Counted from the stretch's first letter, positions 1-14,140 are shown. The stretch is DNA of 64,000 nt from Acanthopleura granulata (GCA_016165875.1 JABBOT010000003.1:34259860-34323859), one strand, 5' to 3'. Made by a program: numbers and translations. Notes: a model not told the origin generated them from the letters alone.

Positions 1-129
1 TAAATTTACACTGAAAAGTGTTTGTAATAAAATTGCCAATAGTTTTGTGGTAAAATTATAGCGACATTTTCAACTTCAAGTGCTAATCAGTGCAGATTCA
101 GCTAGTAATCTAATTAAAACAAAACTGCT

Positions 130-263
130 GGTCAGTGTCGCTAGTGTCAGTTATCTGGCTAAACCAAAAGGTTAAGCAATGCCGATAGTGTAAGTTATCT
201 GGCTGAACCAAAACTTCTTATCAATGCCGATAAGGCTCGTTATCTGGCTAAACCAAAAGTGTG
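130..263. repeat. 44-45 bp tandem repeat, three copies
   Basis: The core TTATCTGGCTAAACCAAAA recurs at about 151, 195 and 240, each preceded by a variant of CAATGCCGATAGTGT. The copies differ by several substitutions. The array runs directly into a SINE tail at 261. Confidence 0.75.
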
Positions 264-318
264 AAACATTCTTGAATGAGACGTAAAACACCAATCAAAT
301 AAATAAATAAATAAATTT
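261..318 (+). repeat. 5'-truncated SINE tail
   Basis: The stretch reads GTGAAACATTCTTGAATGAG, then ACGTAAAACACCAATCAAAT and an (AAAT)n run. This is the 3' end of the SINE seen in full at 13077-13344; the tRNA-like head is missing. The A-rich run followed by TTTATTTATTTATG makes a small local palindrome. Confidence 0.7.
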
Positions 319-796
319 ATTTATTTATGATAAGCCTACACATTGAACAACACGGACAAATGACACCTGCGTCTGTACGATGTCACCCAGGGCTTAATGT
401 TGTAAACAGTCTTCTTTCTCCGCTTATATGCATCGCACATGTTAGACAGTGATATAACGTACAACAATGATATGTTCATACGTTTCACTTTGCTTTGGCT
501 GAATGATGGGTTCCATAATAGTCTGGTAGTAACGTGTTTCCCAGGGTGCAGCAATCTAACCCTCGTTAAACTGTTAAATACAATCAGCTGTCCCTTTTTC
601 CGTTTATGTGTTGTGAGACTTGTCTAAAGAAGTGTACTTTCTCTTGCATTCAAAGAGATCTTCATAAACACAGCCGTCTCAAAGTGTATCCTGTATTAGC
701 AAACAGCAAGGCAAGATCCATGAAATGATGTAAAATATTCTATGCGTTCCACGAACTCGAGTTAATTTTTCTTTGTTGTTTCAATACCTCGTAAAG

Positions 797-2196
797 GAGC
801 GATTGCGGTTCTTGTTCTGGCCTCTGTCCTCCTGGTGGCTTATGTCGGACTTATTTCTTTGCTGCCAGCAGAACGGCAAATGTAAATATAGTGTTTGCAT
901 ACGTGTAACAACACCATTTGTAATGGAAACATTATATAATTTCTATGAATGTAATACTGTACTACAGGGCTGGGGGATATGTAGTGAAAGTATATGGTAG
1001 CTTGGTTAACGATCACATTGTTCTCATCGTACATGGTAAGTCCTGTAAGTGATACAGTAATGTGGTAAAACGTTTTGTTCAACTCTTTATTTACAAACAA
1101 TTTAAAACCATTACAATGTTATAATGTTTTGGAAGAGATAAATGAGTTTTTGCATTATAATGCACGATGAAAGCACCAAATTGTATTGGTTTACGGTAAA
1201 TTTAATCAATCGGAAGTATATACGGAATGCTAAAGTATCTTTTAGAACAATGTTTATGTAAGTATATGACGTTATATATATATATATATGACGTTTATTT
1301 AATGAAAAATACCTGATGAATAACTGTTGCCCATAGGCATAAAACAGACTGGCTTGTCCATCGTCATCCATTTAATGACATTCGTTTCAATTTTAGGGTG
1401 ACTTGTAGTAGTGACTTTGATAGCCTGTGTCTGTGACGTGACAGCCATCATACTGATAGGAGTGTCACTCACCAATAAAGGTGAGGAAATATCTTAAATC
1501 ATGCTGATTAAAACTGTTCACCTGAAAATTGTTGAATGAAATTATTTGCTTTAAACATGTATCCTGCTTTGTCTACGAGGTAATCAATTGACTAACAAAA
1601 CTATGACTCTTAATTCCATAAGTAAAATTTCACACCGAATTGGTATTTTAAATAAAATGACTAGGAAACTATTACCTTTTACGCAAGTCAGACTGAATTT
1701 TGCAAGTACACTTTTTTTATCACAACGTGTACTCCTTTGTTTCCGGAGTGCGTGAATGTGTAACAGAAGCACATGTACGTGAGGAACAGTCATCTGGCTC
1801 ACAAGTATATGCATGTGAAGTAAATACATGTGAACCAGGAGTACATGTGAATGTATGTGGAATGAGAACAGCAGGAGTGGTGTTGTTTGTCGTCACCCTT
1901 CTGGTCTTTATTCCAGCAGTAGTTTTTCATCTTAAGGTTGGTACTTGTGCAGAATTTCCAAGTTTTCTATTTGACGGTTAGGTGAGAGAATCTTTCCTTG
2001 CATTTTCCGTGCATTTGTAAGCACGTGGTAATGAAATTGGGATGATGCTTCAAGGAGAGCAAAACATACAAATGACGCAAAAATCAGGTGTATGAGCCTC
2101 AAAACTTCTTTATAAATATGGTCTTCAATATTTTTTATTTTTTTTATTTTTTTTTTAAAGGAGGAAAGGGTATTTGAAAATATATTTGTATGGTGA
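797..2196 (+). CDS. Multi-pass membrane protein, 3' portion of a spliced gene (unidentified)
   Basis: Proposed exons are 797-881, 968-1035, 1409-1480, 1767-1936 and 2161-2196. All boundaries are AG/GT and the phases agree throughout (AT|G, G|TA, G|AA, AAG|GAG). The first exon encodes a hydrophobic segment (AIAVLVLASVLLVAYVGLI). The second and third together encode another (IVLIVH, then VVTLIACVCDVTAIILIGV). The fourth encodes a polar loop with Cys in YACEVNTCEPG and NVCGM, then a third membrane segment (AGVVLFVVTLLVFIPAVVF). The last acceptor follows a long T-rich tract, and the frame ends EERVFENIFVW-stop. TATG|gtgagt at 2189-2198 is also a good donor, so the gene may continue downstream. 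No start codon is assigned; 5' exons probably lie left of the window. The three-or-more-pass layout with a cysteine loop recalls small four-pass proteins, but I do not recognise the family. Confidence 0.5.
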
Positions 2197-5100
2197 GTAT
2201 TTGGAACCAGCTTTTGGTATTTATCGTCGTATAATAATTTTCTAAGTAAGGATGTGATGCATGTCTAATGAATTTATTTGAATGTAAATTTGTTGTTAAA
2301 AACCAAGCATGGGCATTTAACCCGAATCATGAGAATATTTATGAATACATTAATACTATAAGTATGACCCATATCCAGGTTAACACATTTTTTGGCTAAA
2401 AAGAACAAATTCTAGCGCAAAACTATTTATTAAACCAGTGTAACGTCCTCATTTATAATATTATTACAGAAAGACTGTATATACCAAAAGGTGGTCCCAA
2501 ATAGCCACCATACAAAAATTTATTTCCAACTGTGTTTATTCCTGAAGAAGTCGAAAAAATGTTGAAGACAATATTTACAACTAACGTTTCGCACTCTATA
2601 TACCATATTGTTGAGTCCCGTCGTACACAGTAAGATTTTCGCCTATTATGATTCAGCCCCTAACATCTGGGATTACAACTGTCCCACTGTTTATGTGTGA
2701 TATGTGTAAAGCGGCCAACTCCAGTGGGTCACTGCCGGGGAAATGTACACCTGTCTTTGTAGAATACAGCTGATGGTAGAGTTGATGTGAACGCATCGTT
2801 GTTCAGTTGAAATGAACATCTATATCTATCCTTTACCAAAACGCATGTTCAGACATTTAAAATGTCAGGGTGCTGTTGGATAACAGACAGAGCGATCATG
2901 TTTACCATAGAATTATCATCGATTATGCGGATTTCTGGAAACCTTGTACAATAAGTTCTTGTAAAGCTTCTTGAGAAACTATGTATATAAATAATCAGTA
3001 AATCCAATTTCACTGTTACTAAGTGAAATAACTTTTTCATATGTAGTAAATGGACTAGACGGAATACTAAATTTGAGGTAGTCGTTTTGCTACGTGTATT
3101 TGTTTTATTTTTAGTCAAACTTTTGTCACGGTGTTACATAGTGAATGTTTTGCAGACAATACGATACAATGACACGCATATTTAACCAACTGCAGATGTG
3201 TGCATATGCTCGAGTTTTCATCCATACGTTTAGCACAGGTTTTTATTAATTTGCATAAAATGAATTAGGAGTATTTTCACGCCAGTGGTGACTGCTGTGT
3301 AAAAATCTTGTGTTTGTCTTGGATGTGTCTATAATAAAACCACATTTAAAAAAAAAAAATACTGTTGGTCTTATTATTGCTTGGAGTTCTGTTCCTGGGC
3401 ACAACAATGTCTGTTTAGCTGCATACTATTTGCTAGCACGATGTAGGATTACCATAGAAACGGGAAAGACAACTCTGGTTTGTGTTACAAACCAGCCCTG
3501 CAACAGCATACAAGATATATACTAAGGAACACTTTCGTCAGTCAGGTCACATCGACTGATGTCCACCATCCTACCAATTCGTAGACAGCAATAATGGGGA
3601 TCTGCGAAATGAGGCCAGTTATATTTACGTCTCTTTCAGCACATAGCCGAGCCTGACCTATTTCGCTTTGGCCTTTCTTGAAACCTACCCGTGCATAAGT
3701 AATATGTATATGTATGTTTTTCTATCACACACTCAGTGTGTTTGCTATCATGACTTGAGGTGTGTTTAAATCCACGGCTACCCCTATCCCTACGCTATGA
3801 CGAGAACTCGGCTGTCATTTCCAGTAGGTGTGGTCATGGTGACACTCAATTCGAGTCATATATAAATAAGAAGCTGTTTTCAAACTATCTGGCAGACGAT
3901 GAATAGGCCTTTTCAGGTTTTGCAACCCCGTGTCTAAGTTTCAGTGTTAACTTACATCAAAACACAGGTGTCTGTATCACAGGTCTTGATTATGGTTAGA
4001 GGTAAAAGGAGTCTACGCTACAGTGATTCAGCAAAGAATGACAGGTAGCGTAGGTATTGCTGGGCTATTATACATACGAGGGTATTACAACACCAACATT
4101 ATTACACCAAGTTCAAAATAACGAGGTTTACGGGGGATAGCATGTACTGAGATTAGATCCCTCCCCTTCCCCGTTCCCCGTTCCCCGTTCTGTTCATTTG
4201 AGTGCAGCGCAGAGGAGAGAATATCTCCAGAGTAAATGAGTATTGTTGCTTGTCCGTTTGTCTGTACACGAAGTTAACATGTCAGGATTCATTTACAGTT
4301 CCTGGTCATCAGCACGTATATGGAATATTTTAGCAGCTCGAAAACTTGGTTACACAAACATATCAGAAGGGGAAAATAAAGCTTTGGAAACGACCGAAAA
4401 ATACATAATATAAAATGCATATTCGACTGCCTTGTGAACAATGAGGACACCGTCTCGAGATTTCGTACGGGGTTGTGTATTACACTATTGTTTCAGCTAA
4501 TGGCCCTCACAATGCATTTTCCAAATTTAAATCTGATTCATGTATCGAGATGTAATTTTAGACTCGACGGTTGTATTTCACTTCTCGTATATATGTATTT
4601 GATTGAAAAAGACGTATTCAAGAATATTGAATCCTCATAAATATATCTTACCATATATTTATTTAATTGGTGTTGTACAACGTACTCAAGAAAATTTCCA
4701 GCTTTATGGTAGAAGGAAACAGACAAGAAGCCAGCATGACGCTTCTTTGTCAGGTTGAATGCTTCCATCAGTCACTAAGCACTTTCTGCTGGTCCCGATG
4801 TGGTTGATGTCTAAATGAATATGCTTAGTTAGCACGGATTTCCAGAGTAGCGAAATAACATTGCGACAATTGAGTCGTAACATCATCACACAGATTTACG
4901 ACTTTATTAGTTATATATTATTAGTTAAATTTTTTACAACTTCTTAAACCTAAGCGTCAAATCCGGCATTCGCACGCTACTTGTAAATCATACAGAGTTC
5001 CCAAAGGAACAAGTAACGCTATATAAACAGAGCTGGTAACATGAACAGTGATGCTGTGATAACAGTTGATTCTCTAGGCACGACATCTAATGGAAATTCC

Positions 5101-8100
5101 AAACTCGCACTCTGTGAACAATTTTTAGATGGAATAAAATATTGGTTTCACATTCGCGCTTTGATTGCAACTGAAAAAACACGACCTTGTGGTAAACATA
5201 AATACTAATCATAATAATGCTAAAATACACTTTGTTTCCTTCCTTTTTTGCCGCTCAATGTGTCATACCGGCTATAGAATATAGCAAAAATTCGAGTGGA
5301 GGCTTTTGATGGAATATCCTTCACATCCTGGCTTTGAATAAGTAACTTGTGTCGTAGATTCGGGTCACCAGACGAGATATGTATAGATCTCGCGCAAGAC
5401 TCTTTACTACATTATGATCCCAATAAGGAAAATCTACAATTCTAAAATTCCACATATGCCTTTTGTGATCAAGGCAACGTGATAAGTATAAAGAACTACA
5501 GCATCTAGAGAGTAAAATGAAGTACATTGACAGAGCACTTTGGGGTAGAATGAAACGAATGTAATTACGAATACTGAAGTTAAATTTTGTGATATTCTAT
5601 ACGTCGGTGCACCACGTTGCCATCGTCAAGTGTATACTGCTAACAAGAAGTATGTTTGTGGGTGGGGAATTGAATGACGTTTTCTGTCACTAACAGGAAT
5701 GCACATGTACAAGCTTACATACCTATAGGGTAACAGTGGTAGACATGAACACAAAAGAAATTAATAATACGCTACCTGATACACAAAGAATTTTACAGCG
5801 TACATGCAGGTAAGACCAGAACACGGATAACTTATGCAGGAGAGGTATAGAGGAATGCGTGTAAAGGTATAAAAACATACAATGAATGAAAAGTGATTCA
5901 ATACAGATGGCTTCTCTGTTTACAACAAGCAACATGAAAAACGAGGATTCGGTAACAATGACAAAATAAAGGTATACGTTACAGGTCACTTGAATATTAG
6001 AAGTTCCCCGGAGGCTGAAGCCCATAATTTAGTGTAGATGTGAATAAGAAATTCCACTGGTTAGCTCTGTCCGTGACGATACTGCTGTTCAAGAGCAGGG
6101 GGATTTGTATTTCATATTGGTTGAAGTTAGACTTAGTGAGTCTGTCAGGAATCGTCCAGATATCTCATTCGAAAAGTGTAGCAGATGTTTATGAATTTCA
6201 CTATTGTTATTAGTACAATATTCGGCCGGTCGTTGTGCTAATCACCCCTCGGTTTTATCAATATACTGACTACCACACCCAGGACATGTTGTATTATCAC
6301 ATTATAAGATTACTACCCTGTTTTTATGTAAGACTGTACACATACACTCTTGTTAGCGGCATATTCCTGACGATCGCAACATAGGGCAGCAAAATACAGA
6401 ATATCAAGAAACATGACTTCAGTATTCAGTTACTCATTTTATTACAGAGGGTAAACTCAAAACAGTACCGACAGTGTGACATTTGTCAAATACTCTCAAG
6501 GTTCCTGGTGAAATCCGGCCTCCTGTCAATCTACTTATGTTAGGGTTTTATTCTAACTGTTCGTGTAAGTGCTTAAGAAATAACAACTTAAAAGTTTCCC
6601 TTTTACCATGCCGTAAGCAGAATTAGGTAAAACTAGAGCTTATAGGCTTTGAAATGTATTCTATTATGTATTCTAAGATTTCTTGCATGTAGATAATTCT
6701 GCTCCCTGGTATTTGTTTATGAACGAGACACTAAAGTAAATTTATCATAATTTCACACTTTTATCCATCAACTATTTGTTGTGCAAGTTGTGAATCACTT
6801 TATTAGGAAAGCAAAATGTTAATTAGTGATAAACATTCGAATTATTGTCTGTAGGGTGGGGATTTCACCCGTAGTGGCCTAAGCGACAAAAACTCTTCGT
6901 TTCTCTGTTCATGTGAACCAACAAGAAACATAAAATCGGTTTCATGAAAGAAAGTTATGAAAAGCATTTGTCTTCCAGTAATACAAAGCCTGTATATAAT
7001 TAACTGATATACCATAGTTTACATAGTCTAACGCTTCAACATTTCAGGCAGCATACATATATGAACTTCTACCCTAAGAAAAGGACCAGAGGGACTGTCA
7101 CTGATATCCTGCGATCAGATAGTTTCTGAACTTTTCATACAAACCATGCCTGCTACATGTGGTCAGACATTGTCAAGTCCATTTCACCTCAGATGACCCA
7201 AATTAAAGCCTCTTAAGGTGACGTAATAAGACATGCTGTGCTTTATTTAATTGCAGTGATGTTAAATGCTGGGTCATCTTTGTAGAGATATTTTGTCGAA
7301 ATAATATACACGAGATGCATTAGAACCACCTGTTATATCACCTTCAAATGGATCTAATATGTTTAAATTTCTTTCTCCGCCTTGGCAGTATGGAAATTGA
7401 GGCAAACAGACCACTACTATATTGTCTGGGGGGGGTAAAAAGAGCTGAGCTTTGAAGGGATCACTTTTCATTTATTTCTGCTTGCAGGCGTACTCTAATG
7501 AACCAAAAGAGCTGCCAATGTTGTGATCCCTGAGATATAGAAGTGTATACGCGGTTGGTAAATACATAGTTCAGTGTTTATCTGTTTGCCTGGCATATGT
7601 CATGGACTCTAACCTAACATCTGATACAACTATATACTGTGTGGCGAACGTTGGCAATTTCCATCGGTTTGGTGCTCTTCTTGGTAGGTTACCCTGATCG
7701 ACCAGAAGACAGGGAGACATGTAAGCTTATCCCCTCTATACATGGGCAAGGGTGAAGGGGGTTATGTACCTAATACTACGCTGTACCCTAAATTTATTTA
7801 TGAATTTATTTTTGTTTTGTGTTTTGTTTTGTTTTTGTTGTTGTTGTTTTTTCTTCTTTTTCTTTTTCTTTTTTCGCATTACCTTTGTATATTTATGATT
7901 AGGCCTGCTTACATTTGTGTAGTTTTCTATGAACTGTAATGCATGTTCTTGTGCCGCCATGGCGTAAATCATTCCAATGAATGGAACGCCAATAATATAA
8001 CATCTGTCTGTCTGTCTAGTATTCTAGTGCCTATTTCAAGAAATGAAAAAATACACAACAGTTATCCAGAAACCTGAAATTAACATTACATGTAGAAACG

Positions 8101-8420
8101 TACATGACATTGCAGCTTACAAAATGTAGGATTTTCTCCCCCCATACATTACGATGATGCAACTTCTGTTAACAAACAATGACGTAATATACCAGAAAAC
8201 ACTGTCTACCGTGCACATATATTTGTGTCAGTGGAGTTTGCTGTATCATTGCAACGTCATTAAACTGTAACGAGTTCAATGTTAGAGAAGCTAGTGTGGT
8301 ATTCAGTCGCTAAATAACGATAAGAGTCCACAGCATCGAATTTCGCACTCGGTGTTACCTTCTTGGAGATATTTTTGTGTCGGCAAACCTGTCTTGAGTT
8401 ATCCATGTATAACACACGTG
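2197..8420. other. Gene-poor AT-rich region
   Basis: I see no exon series with matching splice phases on either strand. Open frames here are short (100 codons or fewer) and have no recognisable domain. Low-complexity patches include a CCCCGTTC run near 4163-4190, a GTTTT run at 7812-7835 and T-rich DNA at 7836-7875. Confidence 0.5.
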
Positions 8421-8428
8421 ATCTTATC

Positions 8429-8668
8429 TACAACCAGGAAGGCATCCATGACAACCACATGACCTTTCAGTGTTAGTTATACCGACGTCGTGTTTACAGG
8501 CAATAAGTACCCTATGATGTCAAATGGATGATGTTATTTATGTGACGTTAGTTACAACCAGAACGCTATCCATGACAAACACATGACTCATTAGTATTGG
8601 TTTTCCCGACGTCGTGCTGGTAATTACACTCAATAATTACCCGGACATGTGAAAATAGCAACATTATT
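8429..8668. repeat. Diverged tandem duplication, ~124 bp unit, two copies
   Basis: ACAACCAGGAAGGCATCCAT at about 8430 recurs as ACAACCAGAACGCTATCCAT at about 8554. Both are followed by ATGACAA(C/A)CACATGAC, and later by CCGACGTCGTG and CAATAA-TACCC at matching spacing. Divergence indicates an old duplication. Confidence 0.65.
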
Positions 8669-11600
8669 TACAAACTGTTGAAACTTTGCTATAAAAACTT
8701 TTCTTTCAGAGACATGACTTGTCCTGGTTCCTAGAATCACCCCTTTGACTACGGTGTTTTATCAGTTTTGACCGGTGGTACCTGGCAAGCCTCTTTGACT
8801 TTTAAGTTGATATTTGATCTTTCATCGTTCTATGAAATAAATACCATAGGCTACATTTACAAATCCTTTTTTCAGAGCTGAAGTCGAGCATGAGTATGTT
8901 TTATACCATCACGATATTGTGTAATTATCAATGACAGGCATCAATATCCAACAACACATTTCCCTTCTGGATTTTAATGGAATAGGATTTTCAGCTTATA
9001 CGTGCAAAGATATTGGGAACTACTAAGATCTATTTCAACTGCAAAAACTCATGACTGCATATGTTTACTAGGTTTGCATCCCATGGAAATAAAAACTCGT
9101 TTTCCTCTTTTGGAATATTTTAAACCCAATTTTTACACAACCACAAATCTTACTTTTAACGAGTATGCACGTAAAATCTATTACTCATACAACTCAAGGT
9201 CAGCACTTTAAACCTCAAATGCAAACGCAGTTGATATGCCAAGCAAGGTGCAAAAAGCACGTTGAAAGTTGTATACTTAGGTCCAAACCAAATTAAGAGT
9301 ATGTGATTTAGTACAAGTTTTAATGGAATATGATTGGTTGGATATTACCGTCAACACAAAACCGTTCATTCAATTTTTAATGCCACTGTTTTTGAGGAAA
9401 GTAATAATTTAACTTCTTTCACAAAACAGCTTTATTGTGTTTAGGCACGATGGGGATAAATCATGATGGAAATAACTCGAATAAAAATAGAAAGGTGAAA
9501 GTGCCTGACACACATTTATTCTAATTAATATGATATAAAAGACTACAGCACAGAGAGTAAAACCAGAGCAGCGACGACAGTCTGATAAGTGGAAAATGGT
9601 CACACGTAAAGGGTGAACTCGGGCCTCCTGTCAATTTATTTCAATTTAGGTTTTTATTCTAACTGTTCTCACTGTGATGTTAGTGTTCAGTGGTAACAAC
9701 TGATACTTAACTGTTGTCTGCTGTCAACACAGAGGGGTGGGGGTGAGGAAAAAAAGGTTAATTTTCATTTTAACAACATTAAAGGTCGTTCAGTTTTAGT
9801 TTTTGGACAGTTGAACAGTACAACAAGTATTCCTGCTGATGGCGTATTCACACCAAAATCCATTAGTATTTCCAGCTTTTGAGAACAATGTCATGACTTA
9901 CACAGTACGTTTAATGAGGCCTAATGAGATAAGTTTGGAGATATAAAGCTTCTTCATTTCAATTGTCCCTTGGCATTATTTTCATGTGAGTGATCATTAA
10001 ATGTGATGACAAAACAGCATTTAGAATAATTCTACATGAAGATCAATGAAGTCTAAAAAATTTGTAACTGACATCACAGCATGTCTTATCTTAGAGATTC
10101 TGCTTACGCCAATGTGTTAGGGGCGGGTAAAGTGGAACTGTTTCAGCATTTACATGAACAGTTAGAATAACACCCTAACATAGGTAAAATGACAAGAGAT
10201 TTTATTACACCGGTTGCGTGAGACAACAATTAGGATAGGCTTGAATATGCAGGTAGCGGCCTATGGATCCAGATTGTAATTTCTTAAAGTACATTCTTAC
10301 TGATGCTTAGTGCGACGTTAAAGTGAAAGACAGCGCCTGTTTAAAGTTACGTTTGCCAAACAGGTTTGACAATATTATGTTCATTTCGTTAAAGTATTAT
10401 TTTCTAACAGCCACGACAGCGGAAATCAGTATTTGAACGTACTCCGTCGGTTAACATTAACCGTAGCCATTGTGTGTGGGACACGCTTATCACCTGACAT
10501 TGTGGTAAGCTACCAGGGCTGTGGTTGAAACTTATGTATATATGTACATTTATAACATTCATAACACAATGGTCTGGAAATATCTTGCAGTGTTGTTCAC
10601 TCATGTAGTTGTTATAATTAAAATATATAACATTAAAACAATGTGCTGTCCCTATGCTATTACATTTGAAAGTGGCAGTCAACTCAGAATATTAACGTCA
10701 CAGCTTATGAGGTCTCCCAGCTCTCTGATTTGTCAATCTCTTATAAGGTTAAAAGCATGGGCCCCTTCAGATCCTCAGTCGGCAGCACAATGTTCCACAC
10801 TTTAAACGAAGATAATCCAGCAACGAATTCATACAAATTCAAACAATTTCTTTGCATTCAAGAGAGAATTGTGTAATCTTTTTAATGAAGAACATCGCAG
10901 TTATGAGCTGTCTTTCACTTTAAGGATATGTTAGCATCACTGGGGTATAAGCACTAGCGCTAGTGGTCGAGTGGTTAATGGGCTTGCCGTTTAAATGCTG
11001 GAGCTTTACTTAAGCCAACAACATTTCCTCAGAGTACAATATGTTATACCAGTGGCATTTCGTGGCCATACGGCCTGATTTCCTTCTCAAAGATCAATAT
11101 TTCTCCTCGCTCGAGGCGACATATCAGGGAGTGTACCCACACAATTAACACGCTGGTTTAAAAAATTTATCGTGATGTAGACCATTACAGGTGACTTTTT
11201 ACCACCAGGATGACGTCATACACTAAGGGGACATCAAGGGCAGATAAGCCTGTAGAGAATACTAACCTTCACGCAACACTGCCTATCTGTCTTAAAACAA
11301 TACATTTTTTAGAACATGTGGCGAGTTTTATTCTTTAAATCACTTCGGCGCCGTGTTTCACATACCTCTAGGATATACGCTGCCAATTTTGCCCGAAAAA
11401 TGTGATTAACCGAGAAAGTTCACCTTTAAGTGGACTGCTATATTTTGCAAAGGTTTGCACTTTAATTGTCTCAGATACATGTTACCAGATGCCTAGAATT
11501 ATCTCGGAATTGTGATAATATCTCATATTAAATTCGCTCTCTACCGCTATAAACAGGCCATACAACTGGTCACCTTCAAAATAGAAACATCTATACCAGT

Positions 11601-11879
11601 CAGCCTGAATTGGGCGAGAGGCGACAGATTGTAAGGGACACACCATACCTGAGTTCGGTGCCAATCTCGAACGGATTTTTTCAGCATTCTGATTACACTG
11701 TTCTCTGGGTCGTGAAGGCAATAGGTTGATCTTTCATGTACCGATGCTCTTTATGGAGCTCCTTTGATACCCCTTGCCTGCTATCAATATGAATTTTCGA
11801 AAGTAGCAGGCTGTATAACTTGCCAAAGGCCAGTGGTTTATTCCGTTTTCCACCACTTACAATATACTGACCGCCTGGT
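8669..11879. other. Gene-poor region with old interspersed repeat fragments
   Basis: No supportable gene. Fragments sharing TTTTATTCTAACTGTTC occur at about 9650 and also at about 6548, with the complementary form (GAACAGTTAGAATAA) at about 10157. This indicates a dispersed repeat present in both orientations. A tRNA-like motif (GTGGTCGAGTGGTTAA) near 10964 is probably a degraded SINE head. Confidence 0.4.
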
Positions 11880-12121
11880 TTATTTATTTATTTATTTATT
11901 TATTTATTTTTGTTTCATTGATGTTTTACGCCATACTCAAGACTATTTCATTTTTTCATCAGGCTTGGGTCCAGTGGACACTGACGACCATCTGCAGGTT
12001 TCTGGCGGATCTTTCCACGTGCGGCCGGAGATGAAGCCAGCGTGAATTGTGCATGAACTCACAGCGACCGCACTGGTGAGAGCATCGCTGCACTAGCGTA
12101 CTTATCTGTTCGGCCACGGAG
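11880..12121 (-). repeat. SINE copy, tRNA-headed, minus orientation
   Basis: A (TTTA)n run at the left edge is followed by the complement of the SINE tail (TGATGTTTTACGCCATACTC). At the right is the complement of the B-box region (GAACTCACAGCGACCGCACT). The copy is near full length but diverged from that at 13077-13344. Confidence 0.75.
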
Positions 12122-13076
12122 ATCCGTCTTGGTTTAAGAAAAACGTTCTTGAGTATGGTGTTAAACAACATAATAAATCTTTGTTCGAAGAGGCACGCTT
12201 CAGTCGACCCATCTAGAGAGGAACCGTCTTCTTTGATTGACGAGAGATTGTCCAAGAGTATTTTAAAGCACTAAAATTAGGATCACAAAGTTCTTTTAGA
12301 TATAAGTCAGACTTAATCTTAACTTGTCGCATTATTCCTGAACTTAAGTTTTTAACTTCAACGCAACGTTTTTAACTTTAATTTCCATATTTGCCTCGTG
12401 AAGGTCAAAGACAGCTTTTGATATTGAAATAAAAATTCTTCATATGAGTCACAGTTCAAACTGGGTAAATTGTTTTTAACTATGATACACCTTCGTGATC
12501 CTTGGGCGTGATTTTTATTATCTTGTCGGAAAAGGTGGTAGGACTCTTGTGTAAGTTACAATATAGGATTCCAACAAAACCGCAGACTGCAAAATCGGCG
12601 GAGGGAGGGGGTGAAGCTTTGGAGTAGTCTCCCTTGAAAATGATTACATGTAGTTTGGTTGGGGTTTAAAACCCTTGAAAAACCCTATACGGTGCGCACC
12701 TACATACTCACCTTATATATGCTATATGGTTGTAATGCTATTTCTAGATAAATTCATTTATGCTATTCACACACTGAATGTCACAGCACAGCTACACCAA
12801 CATCACGTTAAAATATTCCGACTCATCAAACAGGCATTAGGCGCCCTAGTTCTGGATTACATTTACAAAAAAGTGTAATACTAATTGTATTTATGAAATT
12901 GGTATTGACAAAATTGTCTTTGGATATTGCTCAACAGGTTGACGGCCCGAAATCTGATATGAATACTTCACTTACAGCATGTAGTTTATGAATCTTAGCC
13001 CCTTTGCAAGAAACGATCCAGCTGCAAAAGTAGTTACTTTATATGAACAAACATACCTAGAAATTTTTCCCAAAGG

Positions 13077-13344
13077 TAGGGGCCTCCTTGGCTTAGTCGG
13101 TTAGAGCCCTAGCGCAGTGCAATGACCCGAGGCTTCCCACCAATGCGGTCACTGTGAGTTCAAGTCCAGCTCATGCTGGCTTCCTCTCCGGCCGTATGTG
13201 GGAAAGTCTGCCAGCAACCTTCGAATGATCGTGGGTTTCCCCCAGGTTCTGTCCGATTTCCTCCCACCATAATGCTACCCGGCGTCGTATGAGTGAAATA
13301 TTTTTCAGTACGACGTAAAACATCAAGCAAATAAATAAATAAAC
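13077..13344 (+). repeat. SINE, best full-length copy in the window
   Basis: The head has RNA polymerase III internal promoter boxes: A box TGGCTTAGTCGG at 13089-13100 and B box GAGTTCAAGTCC at 13156-13167. The body contains TTTCCTCCCACCATAATGCT. The 3' end reads GTATGAGTGAAATATTTTTC, then AGTACGACGTAAAACATC and an (AAAT)n tail. This tRNA-head, conserved-body, short-tail layout is that of non-autonomous retroposons mobilised by LINE reverse transcriptase. The tail resembles MetaSINE-type elements, a resemblance recalled rather than aligned. Other copies here derive from the same or related families. Confidence 0.85.
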
Positions 13345-14061
13345 TGTCAAAGGCAAATCCCATGAAGGCCTACAACAACTATTGCCTCGACGATATTCTG
13401 TCATACACCCTTAGAGTTCTCGAGTGAATACAATGCCAAAGTACCTTTCCCGCCTGAAGTAACTCATGTCCATATGTGGTATATTGTTCATTCCCGCTTT
13501 CGCGGTGACGATCTGTGGGCAAACTGTTAACGCAACACTCGTGTATTATAAGAAAACAACAGTCAGTTCTGCTGGGGCGCGAGTAGCCATTGTCCCTGAT
13601 TGTTACGTTCACACACTTCTGCTTCACCCAGACATACATGTATAGAGGATGCTTGCATTGAGTAAAAGCGCAATACCTGCTATGTGAACAGCAGCAAATC
13701 AAAATTCCACTCGTATAAAATGTTTGAATTACGAATGATTGAGTGATTATGACTGAACGCCACATCGGCAGTATCTTAACTATATCGTGGTGATTTAATG
13801 GTGAAAAATTCGTTATTATTTAAATTTACACGGCTAAAACGTAACTTGCGCATTATCGACATCGCTGAAAACATATAAGAGCTTCTCTTTACAAGATCGC
13901 CCTTCTGCATCTTCTCACCTCATTGACTGTTTGCATTGCACGTTGTTCTGAACATTGGTCAAATCATGTCTGATCTTCAATGTCCATCATGGTCGGTGAT
14001 AGATAGATAGAGTGTCTGTGACGACGCATAAATTTCCATGCCCCCAGCCATATTTGATGTG

Positions 14062-14140
14062 TGTTTATTTATTTATTTATTTACTTATTTATTTATTTGA
14101 TTGGTGTTTTACACCGTACTCAAGAATATTTCACTTTACT
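14062..14140 (-). repeat. SINE tail fragment, minus orientation
   Basis: A (TTTA)n run is followed by TGATTGGTGTTTTACACCGT and ACTCAAGAATATTTCACTTT, the complement of the SINE 3' end. The head is absent. Confidence 0.75.

Noticed and set aside
1397..1408. Acceptor TTTTAG at 1391-1396 for the third exon of the membrane-protein gene
   Set aside because: Starting there gives an immediate TGA in the required phase; the TAG ending at 1408 keeps the frame open.
2530..2610. CCTGAAGAAGTCG ... AACGTTTCGC, reminiscent of a retroelement 3' end
   Set aside because: The match is short and rests on memory of similar motifs; no flanking open frame or termini support it.
13379..13765. 128-codon minus-strand frame
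   Set aside because: Cys-rich but without domain pattern or splice context; adjacent to a SINE.
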